Assembly (NCBI GenBank): GCA_942159475.1 | Contig: OW804095.1 | Location: 93,013,740 to 93,077,739 of the forward strand | Direction: 5' to 3' | DNA length: 64,000 bases | DNA from: Sthenelais limicola | Lineage: Eukaryota > Annelida > Polychaeta > Phyllodocida > Sigalionidae | Shown here: positions 1 through 9,952 of the stretch, piece after piece | Layout: each line of letters opens with the position of its first letter | Position numbering within the stretch: position 1 is the first letter of the stretch | Translations under genes and position numbers: made by a program | Notes under the pieces: model-generated | Told to the model about the DNA's origin: nothing | What the model saw: the letters and a program-made list of their open reading frames with translations, nothing else | The model's database searches: none

Positions 1-1225
1 AAGAGCCTGCCTCCTGTCAAACCATAATTGAGTTTAGGATTATGTATGGAGTGGGGCAGAATGAATGAATCGTGTAATAAAACAATCATTAAAAATAGAT
101 TTTTGTACTCAGATTTTCGTTTGACTTGGATCAGATCGTTGGGCCCTTTTCAGTTTGTACTGACATGAAATAATGGCATTCGAGATTCGTTCTGCTGGTG
201 TATGTGTGATGCAATATTGAATACTATTAATGGTGGTACAATATTATTGTTGTGCTTCTAGGTACTTTTTCTTTACGGATATAATTATTAACTATCTAAT
301 AGGTTCAAATCGTTCAAGTATCGTATAGAAAATAAGGAGTCCATAATTGAGCCTATTTATGGCAAATAAATCGTGGTTTCAAAATTAATCTGATATCTAA
401 TGTCATATTAATTCTTTTTTTCCTTTGTGCAAAGGCTAAACAATAATATGAATGTGTACATCTTTGAAATCTCATGTTGATTTACCTGAGGAAGTTACAT
501 TCTCAGTATCTAATATGCTCATTTATTAGATATCCCTTGTGGGCTTTCTCTCACTATCTCTCTCTCGTTTTTCTTCCCTCTTGATAGTCTTGCTAAACTT
601 CATTAAAGTAGGTTTCTAAGGTTACTGTCAATAATTCGCTAATGTGCTCGATCTCAAATGACAAATCCCCCCACGCTGATTGGCTGCTGAAAGATAACAG
701 GGCGTTTGCATTGACGCTATCACGAATCTATTGATCAGTCGCTAATTGAAGGAGACTCTCTTGTGATAATCTTTTTGATGGACATATCCATGGAAGTGTG
801 TATAATAGACTAAAGCATGATTCTTCCAGAAAATAGTAGGACATCAGCCACCAATACTAGTATTCTGCTCATCATTGTATCTAGGTTATGTTAAAGCAGT
901 TAACATAGACCTGTTTGTTACGTTCTTTTCCATTCCATCTAAAAGCAATTTTGGAGGATTTTGCAGATAAACTTCCAGATAAATATGACGGAGACCTGCC
1001 GAAATCCTATTTTGTGTTGGCTTCACTACCGCTCACCATGTTCTCGGTTGATTTGACTTGTATAAGAACATAGACTGTCTTATCAATGCCTATTGGGGGT
1101 CTCCTTAACGCCTATTGGGCGTAGATTGGGTGTGACATCAATTTAATTTAACATTACATGAAAGGGATGTTATTTTTACGGTCAAACAATCTTCCATATA
1201 CAATTGACTCAGGTCGGCCCCTATA
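1..1225. other. Non-coding stretch, no gene seen
   Basis: No reading frame of note and no recognisable RNA gene. It holds a short CT-rich tract near 544-590 and one fragment of dispersed family A (about 947-1070). The rest is AT-rich unique-looking DNA. Confidence 0.5.
947..1070 (+). repeat. Fragment of dispersed inverted-repeat family A
   Basis: It shares the family's internal landmarks in order: TTTTGGAGGATTTTG, then CCGAAATCCT, then CTACCGCTCACC, then a TTCTCGGTTGATT stretch. These match the better copy at 54623-54975. Both terminal repeats are missing, so this is an internal fragment. Confidence 0.55.
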
Positions 1226-1749
1226 TAGTAGAACCTCGCATAAAGACCACCTCTCTATAGAGACCACCCCTCTATTAAGACCAGTTTCTCTCAGTCTCAA
1301 ATTGCTTTCCTCTTATTAGATTAGCCCCTCTAATCAGACCACCTTTTTATCTTTTTTTTAAAAACAACTTTATTCAATATGTCAACAAAACTCGCACTTT
1401 CTCTGGGTCGATAACACGTATTTATACATCGTACCCTTCCTCTTTCCTCCTGGTGGCGTATTTCTTGTGTGAGATACAGATATATATAGTACATGACCTG
1501 TTTTTTCTTGTCACCTTTATATTCTGTACATAAACACTCTTGTTTCTGGTTGAATATATTAAGGGACACAGGTTTGGATAATATTTGAGATAATACATCT
1601 AGACGTTTTTGACTTCTCGTTAAATCCTTACTATAAGTTCTCTCAGATAGAAATTGATATTAGATAATCACTTTTAAAATCTGACCACCTTGCTATGAGA
1701 CCACAAATCGTTCAGTCCCAAGGGTGGTCTCAATTGAGAGGTTCCACTG
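1226..1749. mobile_element. TA-flanked inverted-repeat element (non-autonomous, pogo/Tigger-like)
   Basis: The left end reads TA then TAGTAGAACCTCGCATAAAG. The reverse complement of the right end reads TA then CAGTGGAACCTCTCAATTGA. Both ends go on with repeated GACCACC words, so the termini are inverted repeats of about 14 bp followed by subterminal repeats. The TA on each side (1224-1225 and 1750-1751) fits the target duplication of Tc1/mariner/pogo elements. The interior of about 520 bp has no transposase. The pogo/Tigger assignment rests on resemblance of the terminus and is an inference. Confidence 0.65.
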
Positions 1750-1867
1750 TATAACGAGCTTTAACTCGGCTTCAAGGTGCGAAAATGAATCCATGTTCCA
1801 TTGTAGCATTATTGAACAAAAATAGCAGTGTCTAGGGAACCACTTGTAAACCACAACTTTTTAAAAT

Positions 1868-1965
1868 CATATGTGACTCTCGACTTGTTGAATATAATAT
1901 CTATGAAGGAGTTGACAAACACAGGGATGGCCTGAAACCACAATAACATGAGGTTTATTTTACCA
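1868..1965 (-). repeat. Ngaro-like terminal repeat B2
   Basis: A 98-bp segment starting CATATGTGACTC and ending TTTATTTTACCA on the plus strand, identical by eye to 2159-2256. It forms the 3' terminus of the element. Confidence 0.88.
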
Positions 1966-1985
1966 TAAACAGATACATAATAAAA

Positions 1986-2162
1986 GAAAAAAAATTTTCT
2001 GACGTGCGTGCGGGTCAGGAGATGGGCGTGGAGTGAGGAATGGACGTGGGGGAACGAATGTTGTGTATTGTGACGTAGCGTCAAATGATGCGGGGGGCGT
2101 GGTTACCGCATCGGTCACCAAGGTCTCGGTCAATATAATCGATGACGGGTCACCTGCACATA
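1986..2162 (-). repeat. Ngaro-like repeat A2
   Basis: About 177 bp, from the A-rich start before ATTTTCTGACGTGCG to the shared CATA at 2159-2162. It matches A1 at 6118-6293 with one substitution and an A-run length change. It overlaps B1 by the four bases CATA, so the A-B junction in the middle is probably the sequence of a circularised element. Confidence 0.88.
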
Positions 2163-2256
2163 TGTGACTCTCGACTTGTTGAATATAATATCTATGAAGG
2201 AGTTGACAAACACAGGGATGGCCTGAAACCACAATAACATGAGGTTTATTTTACCA
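2159..2256 (-). repeat. Ngaro-like repeat B1
   Basis: Identical to the terminal copy B2 at 1868-1965. It lies just 3' of the recombinase ORF, whose stop is at 2278. Confidence 0.88.
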
Positions 2257-2277
2257 AACCAGGCCAAACCGAAGAGA

Positions 2278-3219
2278 TTATGAAGAGAGCATATCAGCAG
2301 TGAACGAATCAACTTTTAGTTTTAAGTCCAAGTCTGGTGTTATGTATGAATCCACACTCGATGATAACCAATGTCCCCTGGCTTTGATATCTGAAAGATT
2401 AACACCAATTGACGACATATAAGTCGCTCCTCCACGTCTAAGTGATTGTGTAGAATACACTCCAGACAACCCAGCTTTAGACACTAAGTCGCACAAAAAA
2501 TGTTTGATTTCTTCATAGGAAGGGTTGGGGATCCCATGAGTGGCAAATAGCAAGGCTGAATCAGGTAAAGGTGAGCTAGCCCAAAACTTATTTAGCCAAT
2601 ATACAGCGCAGAGAGGGCGTTTACCTAGCTTCACCAAAGGTAAATTGAATGGTGTAGAAGTAGTCTTAGATGATGTGACGTTGATTATCATGCCCCATGG
2701 TACACAGGTAATATCCTTCCTTGTAAGGCTGTGAGGCGATGATATAATGTGGCCAACACGCAATAATGATCTGAATAGGAATAAGATCATGGCCCAGAGT
2801 TTCACTTGATTTTTGGACGACACATTCACAAATGGAAACATTTTCCGAAGATGAGCCGGTAGAAGAGGGTCGGCAGGCGTGGGACTTGCCCCTGGAAGTT
2901 TACCGATACCTCTGAGAACCGACTTAATAATTGGATGAGATAACGCCGGGCAGTCAATCAGTCTCAAACGTGCACCGAAGACAACGCCAGATAGGTAGGT
3001 CGTCACAGAAGAAGCTTTCATAAATCCGGATAAATAGGCGGCATACATACACAAGGCGTCTAGCCTAATTGAAGAGGACGACAGACCGTTGGCGTGAAGA
3101 AAAGATTTAAATACTGTCCACTGGCGTTCCCTCTGACGCAGGGTAGACGGTGCTACTGACGCAGACTGAAGTTCCTTGACTCTGATCATCCATTTGTCCA
3201 TCCCTACAACGAGAGGCAT
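2278..3219 (-). CDS. Tyrosine recombinase of the Ngaro-like element
   Basis: A 313-residue protein that would cut and join the circular DNA copy at the integration site. An N-terminal core-binding region (about 20-110) is followed by the catalytic domain. Visible catalytic positions are Arg154 in LLRVGH, Lys185 in SSKTT, Arg261 in SLRRGGAT, His283-Trp284 in RGHW, and the nucleophile Tyr292 in VDSYI. The first His of the usual H-x-x-R box is Gln258 (TQSLRRGG), a departure from most DIRS-order recombinases. The ATG at 3219 lies inside the RT ORF in another frame, an overlap of about 113 bp that is usual for these elements. Alternative ATGs at residues 7 and 11 are possible. The stop is followed after about 20 bp by repeat B1. 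Confidence 0.9.
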   Translation of the reverse strand: MPLVVGMDKWMIRVKELQSASVAPSTLRQRERQWTVFKSFLHANGLSSSSIRLDALCMYAAYLSGFMKASSVTTYLSGVVFGARLRLIDCPALSHPIIKSVLRGIGKLPGASPTPADPLLPAHLRKMFPFVNVSSKNQVKLWAMILFLFRSLLRVGHIISSPHSLTRKDITCVPWGMIINVTSSKTTSTPFNLPLVKLGKRPLCAVYWLNKFWASSPLPDSALLFATHGIPNPSYEEIKHFLCDLVSKAGLSGVYSTQSLRRGGATYMSSIGVNLSDIKARGHWLSSSVDSYITPDLDLKLKVDSFTADMLSS

Positions 3220-5215
3220 TATTAAAACAACACAGTCCAGCCTCGTTCAGGATTGAATAGTCGACAGGTTGATTTTGATATGGCAGACGAGATAAAAAAT
3301 CAGCCACAATGTTATGTTTGGTATTTATATAATGAGGAATTAATTCGATTCCATAAATAAACATCACCCAATACAGTTCATATAGCCATTGCATGCATGT
3401 ACGGTTGATGCTGACACCAGAGGTAAGCATGGCCACTACCTGGGTGTTGTCAATGAAGCAATGGACACTACAGTTCTTGAATAAATTCTTCCATCTCTTC
3501 ACACCTAGTAATATGGGAAAAAGTTCTTGTACGTTGATATTATCCCATTTAACATTTTCTGAAGGAGACTCGGCAATATGACCACAAGTTGAGTCAGTCC
3601 AAGGGACAGTATGTACGCCCCAACCTCCAGCTATCCAGTCTGATCCCATGAAAATGCCAAAGCCTCTGCTAGATGAATCAGAAACCATCGGAAGATGGTA
3701 TTCACGCCTGGACAATAAACCTACGCCATTAAATACCTTACAAAAGGCGTGCCACCAGTCTATGTCCCTCTTGAAGGCGTCTGAAATAATTGATCGATGT
3801 AACTTCTTACACAACATCACCTTATAAAGGTCAAACATACGACGACAGAACGTACGCCCACCTTTAAACACTGATGCACAGTGGGCTAAATAGCCACATA
3901 GTCTTTCTAGTTCCTTCTTAGAAATATACTTAGACATTTTCACATTATCTAGAAGAAGACGAAGTTTGTCGATCTTGGTTTGAGGTAGCCTAACTGTCAT
4001 GGCGAGTGAATCCACTTCGAATCCAAGGTATGTGCATGAAGTAGCTGGCGTGGTAACCTTATGCCATGCTACATAAAACCCAAGTGACCGTAAGAATGAT
4101 ATAAGGGTATTGCGGGCACGGGAACATTTGTGGAGGGAATCAGACGCCAGGAAAAAGTCGTCTAAATAATTTACCACACGCACATCATACAATTTATACA
4201 TAGAGTCGGCGATAAAGTTAGAAATATTGTCAAATACACAAGGACCAATACGTAATCCAAAGCATAAGCGATTGTCTGTTAAATATTTCTCATGTCCATC
4301 AATAGTCCAGCGAAATCCACAAAGAGTACGATGGTCTGGATTAACTGCCACAGCTCTGTAGGCAGCTTTAATATCAACGACACACATATAATCTCCAGCT
4401 GTTACCATACTTGTGGCATCGTCAATATTTTTATACGAAAAAGACCGTATAAGAGAAGAACAGTGAAAATTAACCGAAGACTCATCTGGTCGAGAACAAT
4501 CAGTTATGGGTCTGACACTACCGTCAGGTTTAAAGACAGCTCCTAAGGCGTGTATACATTTGGGTTTATCGTTTACCACTGAAACATAACCTTCCAGTAT
4601 TTCGTTAGCAACAATCTTATCCATTTTGATACGTGCGGAATCTTCTAAAATCGAAGAATAATTGGGTAAGTCGTACGCCTCTACTGGCGTATCCACCACA
4701 TCAATACCATCAATAGTATAGTGAAAAACATCAAGATTATTTGTAAATACATCGCAACCTTGATAAAATAAAGAAGCGGCAACTCTGCACGGCTTCAATT
4801 GAACGGGTAATCCGCCCAGAATATGTATACAACTACAACTACCATGAAAACACTTATCGTATACCTTGACCGAACGGCCTTTAGCAGAGGTAGGAGAGAC
4901 AAAAATCAATCCCTCATCATTATCACAAAAACCATCGCGATAAAAGTTTGCAATACGATCACAAATAGATGTATAAAGACATTTGTCATGGCAATAATGT
5001 TGAAAAGCATTTACCGGGAGAGAATCAGGGGAATAGGTAACTGTCGAAGGTATGGAATTGTCAATCTCGACGACCGTGGCCTCCATCTTGCCACCGATAC
5101 AAGCCTCACTAGCAAGAGAGTTCGACAATACATCACAGGTTTCCGCCTCCAACACAAGAGATGGTTCAAAATCAATCCGACAGTCACCTCCACTTACCCG
5201 ATTCTCTACCGCATC
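3107..5215 (-). CDS. Reverse transcriptase-RNase H of the Ngaro-like element
   Basis: This polyprotein copies the element RNA and degrades the template. The frame is open from just after the gag TAG (5216-5218). The first ATG in it is at 5086, and a GTG lies at 5155. Counting from the GTG codon, the RT fingers/palm start near residue 200 (GAVFKPDGSVRPITD). Motif A has Asp261 in VVDIKAAY and motif C is YLDD at 330-333. A thumb/connection region follows with the tether YLGFEVDS and ERLCGYLAH. The RNase H domain has Asp493 (SDSSSRG), Glu544, Asp569 (FIDNTQ) and Asp619 (VADFLSRL), so its acidic residues look complete. The C-terminus overlaps the recombinase ORF. Gag and RT share one frame, so expression by TAG readthrough is possible, as is internal initiation at 5086. 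Confidence 0.9.
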   Translation of the reverse strand, partial: DAVENRVSGGDCRIDFEPSLVLEAETCDVLSNSLASEACIGGKMEATVVEIDNSIPSTVTYSPDSLPVNAFQHYCHDKCLYTSICDRIANFYRDGFCDNDEGLIFVSPTSAKGRSVKVYDKCFHGSCSCIHILGGLPVQLKPCRVAASLFYQGCDVFTNNLDVFHYTIDGIDVVDTPVEAYDLPNYSSILEDSARIKMDKIVANEILEGYVSVVNDKPKCIHALGAVFKPDGSVRPITDCSRPDESSVNFHCSSLIRSFSYKNIDDATSMVTAGDYMCVVDIKAAYRAVAVNPDHRTLCGFRWTIDGHEKYLTDNRLCFGLRIGPCVFDNISNFIADSMYKLYDVRVVNYLDDFFLASDSLHKCSRARNTLISFLRSLGFYVAWHKVTTPATSCTYLGFEVDSLAMTVRLPQTKIDKLRLLLDNVKMSKYISKKELERLCGYLAHCASVFKGGRTFCRRMFDLYKVMLCKKLHRSIISDAFKRDIDWWHAFCKVFNGVGLLSRREYHLPMVSDSSSRGFGIFMGSDWIAGGWGVHTVPWTDSTCGHIAESPSENVKWDNINVQELFPILLGVKRWKNLFKNCSVHCFIDNTQVVAMLTSGVSINRTCMQWLYELYWVMFIYGIELIPHYINTKHNIVADFLSRLPYQNQPVDYSILNEAGLCCFNNASRCRDGQMDDQSQGTSVCVSSTVYPASEGTPVDSI

Positions 5216-6079
5216 CTATTTGTTTGCCTTCGCCGTCACACAAGCCTTGGCACCGTGGTCTGACGCACCGCAAGAAGAACAGCGATGAGGGAATTCACAA
5301 GGATTTTTCAAGCATCCCAGTCCGTTGAACTTGAAACAAACTTTATCCTTCATGCTTTTGCCTTTAGTAGAAGAAGTAGAAGATTTTGTAGCCGATGCCC
5401 GACGAGAATTTTCGAACGAGTAATGGCGGAGTACCTCCTCCTGCTTAGTTTCCCCGAACGCCGCCAGACCCTTCTTGCTTGCTCTCATCCTAACAGCTGC
5501 ATCGTACATCAACGAAGCTTTGAGAGTATACATCGACGAAGAGTTCTTCTCCGTCATGGTAATACAGTGAGATAACACGCCCAAAAGTTCATCATGGGGA
5601 CGAGAATCACCAATCATCTTCTCTAACAACTGGAGATTCATTAATAATAAAGAGTCAAAGTTCTCTATCACCTCACCCTTTTCAAGAAACTGCTCCCGGT
5701 CAAACCGACCAACTCGCTTCCTAGATGAACTTCTCCTTCGACGCACAGGTATGCCATAAATGGAACTTTCCACGCTCTCATCACGATGTCTATCGTCAGA
5801 ATCATCCTTGAACATAGATCTAGAGGTACGAGTATTAAATATAACCTCCGATGAAGAACTTGAACTAGCCCCGTCAGGATTAGTGGATTTCTTGTCCAGC
5901 TTCTCGACCGTATCCAAGATGGTCTTCATCATGCCTTCCAAACCGTTGACACGCCCCGTCAACAAGTCAGCTTTCTCCAAGGCAGACATTTCAGCAGGTA
6001 TGTCGTTGTTTTTCGGCCTCGTACATTTCGTCCCAACTTTACCTTCATGCACAGTATTGCAATGATTACAAAGACCCAT
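5216..6079 (-). CDS. Gag-like ORF1 of the Ngaro-like element (zinc-finger protein)
   Basis: A 287-residue putative structural, RNA-binding protein. Near the N-terminus is a Cys/His cluster, C4-x2-C7-x3-H11-x7-C19. Residues about 60-130 are low-complexity, Ser-, Asp- and Arg-rich. Residues 131-225 are a helical-looking region. The C-terminus carries a CCCH-like unit (C248, C256, C261, H265) followed directly by a C-x2-C-x4-H-x4-C knuckle (C267, C270, H275, C280). This paired C-terminal pattern is common in DIRS-order gag proteins. The ATG at 6079 follows repeat A1 by about 40 bp, so the mRNA would start in or near A1. The ORF ends with TAG at 5216-5218, after which the same frame continues into RT. 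Confidence 0.85.
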   Translation of the reverse strand: MGLCNHCNTVHEGKVGTKCTRPKNNDIPAEMSALEKADLLTGRVNGLEGMMKTILDTVEKLDKKSTNPDGASSSSSSEVIFNTRTSRSMFKDDSDDRHRDESVESSIYGIPVRRRRSSSRKRVGRFDREQFLEKGEVIENFDSLLLMNLQLLEKMIGDSRPHDELLGVLSHCITMTEKNSSSMYTLKASLMYDAAVRMRASKKGLAAFGETKQEEVLRHYSFENSRRASATKSSTSSTKGKSMKDKVCFKFNGLGCLKNPCEFPHRCSSCGASDHGAKACVTAKANK

Positions 6080-6117
6080 AATGTCGAAAAAATTCAGACA
6101 AATGACAGCAGAATAGC

Positions 6118-6293
6118 AGAAAAAATTTTCTGACGTGCGTGCGGGTCAGGAGATGGGCGTGGAGTGAGGAATGGACGTGGGGGAACGAATGTTGTGTATT
6201 GTGACGTAGCGTCAAATGATGCGGGGGGCGTGGTTACCACATCGGTCACCAAGGTCTCGGTCAATATAATCGATGACGGGTCACCTGCACATA
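6118..6293 (-). repeat. Ngaro-like terminal repeat A1
   Basis: The 5' terminal repeat of the element in minus-strand orientation. It matches A2 with one substitution. It ends with CATA at 6290-6293, the same tetranucleotide at which A2 joins B1. Confidence 0.88.
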
Positions 6294-6700
6294 CTTATTT
6301 TTATATGTCATACATTTTAACTTCCTTCTTTCGAGATTTAATATTAATATTATTCTTTAATGCAAGAGCAAGAGTGACATTTCTATTCAGCCCACTACGG
6401 GCCTTACATACAACATGAGCAATACAATACATATAAACTGGTGGTCAGGTGATGACAGGTCTGTTCCCACCCATCCGTCCCCATCCGTCCCCATCCGTCC
6501 CATCAGGCACGATGGAACGTGGTATTTATTGTGAGGATTGATGGACAGAGCAGATTGAATTACCCCTAAGAACAAAGGATTTTTATCCAGAAAGGAACCG
6601 GGGACAGATGCCGATCTGCCCCTATACCTTCAGCATTGTTGATCCGCAACAATATTTTAAAACACAGATTCAATCCCCAGATTGCCTCTCCTTGCACCTT
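6294..6700. other. Non-coding stretch
   Basis: No gene seen. It holds a short tandem run of CCATCCGTCC units near 6471-6501. Open frames here are short and look random. Confidence 0.45.
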
Positions 6701-7185
6701 CTTCCCACCAGTCGTCCCCTCATTATTCTCCCCCTGCTTCCCTCTTCAACTATTTGTGCCTTTCGTCTTAAATATGTCTCCTGTTCACCTCCTGCTTCTC
6801 TGTCCGTCCTTCTATCTCTGTCCCCCAACTTCTCTCTGCCTTCTCCCTCCCTTCTTCTCTCTCACTCCATCTCTCTAACTTCTTCTTCTCTCTCCCTCTC
6901 CTTCCTTCTCTATCTCCCTCTCTCCCTTTTTCTCCCCTAGCTCTCCCTCTCCCCCCCCTTCTTTCCGTCTCCCTTCTTCTTCTCTCGCTCTCTCTTTCCC
7001 CCTCTTTCTCTCTCATCATCTCCGCCCCTCCCTCTCTCCCTCTCTTCCCTCTCCCTCTCTTCCCTCTCCCTCTCTTCCCTCTCCCTCTCTTCCCTCTCCC
7101 TCCCTCCACCCTTGTCCCTCACCCTCTCCCTCTCGTGCCCTCTCTCTCCCTCTCCCTCTCTCTCTCTCCCTAACACTAATGCTAA
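6700..7185. repeat. Long pyrimidine-rich (CT) low-complexity tract
   Basis: Nearly all C and T on the plus strand, with a short tandem core of CTCTTCCCTCTCC units around 7035-7100. Open frames on both strands here encode only Ser/Leu/Pro- or Arg/Glu-rich simple sequence and are artefacts of composition. Confidence 0.85.
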
Positions 7186-7961
7186 CGGCGGCTGCAGACT
7201 GATGTGTCAGCAGTTTTCCCGCTGCGTGAAGTGAGAGACATGGCGCGAGAGAGCATAAGAGAAGCCCTTCAGAAGGGGAGACTGTCGTTCACTTGCCTCT
7301 CCGTACGCTTGAGATTAAGTCAACCATTCCACTACCTCGGATGGTCTTCCTCAGAGAGAGAGGGGGCTTTAGGGAGAACGTGCGGGAGGTTGAAATAGGC
7401 ATTCCTTCCAGGCGATAGAACACCCTCAAATTGGATTAACAACGCCTTTAGACTGATCCTATGTACACACAAATGGAAATTGTTTTAAACATGGAGTTAA
7501 TCCTAGGAATGATTAGAGATTTCACTCAGGTTTGTTTGTTTTTTGAAAGTGAAGAAGTTGAGATAAAGGAATAAGTCAGGGGATACAGTGAGGCTAGGAG
7601 AAGTTGTACTTTAAGGTCACCAGCTGTTGCATTTACAAGGTAGGAATCGGCCGCCCGATTATTATCACCAACCTATACTGTCTCTTTATGAATTGAAGGC
7701 TTTTGTTTGTGATTGTTCTTGATTGTGTTACATAAGCCTCCTAGGCAGTTGACATCCTATGACAAACAAGTGTGTTACTTTTGATCAAACTGATCGGATG
7801 CACGTGATCCTTGCGTATTATTTTGCTTTTCCTGCATGGAGTTTACGTGTTGCTTTCAGTGTCCATCTCTATGTCAGTAATGCCAAACGGTCATGATAAA
7901 TAATTGGCCCTAGGTGAGATAGATCTGTAAGCCCTTGTTGTTGACATACTGTGTGCACAGT
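7186..7961. other. Non-coding stretch
   Basis: No gene, RNA or repeat that I can name is visible here. Confidence 0.4.
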
Positions 7962-8230
7962 GGAGGAATGGCACAGTGGTTTGACTCAGGCCCAGAGGCA
8001 TGAGAGCGTTGTGGGTTCGAATCCCACTGTGGGTAGGTGTGCTATTTTCCCTCTCCTGATAGATTCATGACCATTGACTGGGTTATCGAAGGCCAGCCGT
8101 GTATGTGGCTGTCTGTGGCACAAGACAGTTAAATATCCATTGCTATCATTCGAAAGAGTAAGGTGTAGCACCCCAGCCATATACTATCCTTGGAGCAGCT
8201 GACCTAAACAGTCTGTTAAAGCGTTTTGGA
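7962..8230 (+). repeat. tRNA-derived SINE
   Basis: The head has a pol III A box (TGGCACAGTGG, 7969-7979) and a B box (GGTTCGAATCC, 8014-8024) with tRNA-like spacing and a paired T arm (GTGGG/CCCAC). The acceptor ends do not pair well and about 200 bp of unrelated tail follows, so this is a SINE rather than a functional tRNA gene. The 3' end is an estimate. Confidence 0.7.
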
Positions 8231-9858
8231 CCACCCACATCATTTATTTCTAAAACTGTCTTCGATAAGGGTAATTTATTTCTTTGCTTTAATTTTGTTC
8301 AATCTGATGGATCAAAATTATCAGGTTTCTTTTGCACAGACGTTTTGAGATAGTAGGAACTAGAAGTTATTGGCAAATCATTGGAATTGATGGGTTTCCG
8401 GATAGATGAAATTATCATACGCCCTATAATTATGAGGTTGTGAAAGCTTGGATCTCTTCTTGAATCCTTCTAGTGACGATTGCGTGAACTAAATCTCTGC
8501 TTCCTTGACTGCACCATCAAGTGCGAAACTCACGAATCCATTCATTGAGAAATGAGTACTTTTCATTTTAGTCTTTATTTCAACTTTTAGAACATCAATT
8601 CAAAAGGCGTTCATATTGTTTATGCTCGCTGTTACAACTGTGTATTATTACCCAATATGTGTCCAATGACTGAAGGACTGCATTGACGCCTTTGCGAATA
8701 TAAATTAGCAAAAAATCAGTTCTGCATCTTTTCAAATTTGACAACTTCATGTTTTGTTCAAATTAACAATGACAAGAAGCTGGGGAAGAAGTTCGCAGTT
8801 TCTGGAGGCAGCACGGTCCAACCTTCAATGATTCTTTCCGATTTATATGGCTCGAATTAGAAGTAGGGAGCAATTAGTACTTAAATTCAGGGGGAAACAT
8901 TTTATAACCATCTCCTCTAATAACTTTGACCTAACTGCATCCGACTCTCTCGAAATACTTTGCTTCAATTATGTTGTAAAGTTGGGCGTTGTCTCTGACT
9001 CGGCCACAACTTTGGTTAATTAAAGTTTATTTCATCGAAATGGGTTGCATTGATTAATTTCTCGCCCGACTGCCGACTCTAATTTTATTACGAAGAATGA
9101 CCCTGAATTCTTCAATGTAATGTTAGGGTTCTAGTGATCAGGCACACATGAATGCCTAGAAATGTGTATTCAATTATCTTAATTTCGCCCAATAAATATT
9201 CAATTACTAGTACAGAGTTCCATTCACTATTTATTATATGCCCCTAGCATATAATAATATAGTAGCAGAACATCTAAATATAAACCTTTGTTTTTAGTTT
9301 TGAATTGTCATAAACTATCTAAAAGCTAAAGCAGTTCAAATTGTTATCGCACCCCCTTTATCGCAACTCTCAAGTGGAATGCGCATAGGGCCTAATAAGG
9401 ACAAAAACACAGCTTTTCCACATATCCAATGATCCCTTCATCCCAATTTACTCCGATGATACTTTATTTGTCTTTGTCATCATACTACTAGAACCATAAA
9501 ATTAATGTATACCATATCCCCTGAGCCAGTAATCCTGACATCTCTAGAAAGGTGATAATAAATACAAAACTGCACTCGGGCCGTTCTGTCGTCCCATATA
9601 GCACTTGGGCTACGCAATTCTCTATTATTTATTATAAGTTCCAGAGCAACCACTAAGACAAGAATGTATATATGGGCAATGCATTAGTATGGTCGTTGGT
9701 TAGTGACACAAGTACACCTTTTATTAATTACACTAGGAAACAAGTATTCAGAGGGGGCTTTGGTTCTATTTTAGGGGTCTCCGGTCCAGTTTTGTCCCTA
9801 AATTGCCCTTGTAACGGACAATCCTACCAGCGGATAGAGTCTGTGGTCGACCCCTAAA
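8231..9858. other. Non-coding stretch
   Basis: AT-rich DNA with no supported gene or repeat. Confidence 0.4.
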
Positions 9859-9952
9859 GGACTTGGAAGGTTGTGGTTTGGAGGGAATAGCCTTATGGAC
9901 ATGTGAGCCAAGCCATAAGACTCTTCCCTCCAAACCACAACCTTCTAAGTCC
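9859..9952. repeat. 94-nt near-perfect inverted repeat (stable hairpin)
   Basis: The left arm 9859-9898 and right arm 9914-9952 pair almost completely. The core is GAAGGTTGTGGTTTGGAGGG with its full complement on the other side, with one mismatch on one flank, a 4-5 nt internal loop on the other and a terminal loop of about 14 nt. The pairing stops sharply at GGACTT/AAGTCC. Length and shape resemble a microRNA precursor, but a tiny inverted-repeat transposon would look the same. No TA or other target duplication is evident. Confidence 0.6.

Larger units (their letters stand above)
1868..6293 (-). mobile_element. Ngaro-like (DIRS-order) tyrosine-recombinase retrotransposon, near full length
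   Basis: Read on the minus strand the order is repeat A1 (6293-6118), gag-like ORF, RT-RNase H ORF, tyrosine recombinase ORF, repeat B1 (2256-2159), repeat A2 (2162-1986), repeat B2 (1965-1868). This is the split-direct-repeat layout known from Ngaro/PAT-type elements, and no LTRs, integrase or protease are seen. B1 and B2 read identical over 98 bp. A1 and A2 differ by one substitution (position 2109 against 6240) and by the length of an A run, which suggests a recent insertion. No target duplication is seen, as expected for recombinase-mediated integration. The three ORFs are open apart from a TAG between gag and RT. No SGNH-hydrolase ORF, present in some Ngaro elements, is visible. Confidence 0.9.

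Noticed and set aside
1809..2312. Several minus-strand open frames of 60-91 codons in the repeat block
   Set aside because: They are made of the repeated A and B segments of the Ngaro-like element and share the same peptide stretches because the DNA is repeated.
4292..6065. Plus-strand frames of 84-146 codons
   Set aside because: They lie antisense to the gag and RT ORFs and have no motif of their own.
6608..7176. Leu/Ser/Pro-rich and Arg/Glu-rich open frames on both strands
   Set aside because: They only translate the CT-rich low-complexity tract.
7962..8035. A functional tRNA gene
   Set aside because: A and B boxes are present, but the acceptor ends do not pair and a SINE-like tail follows.
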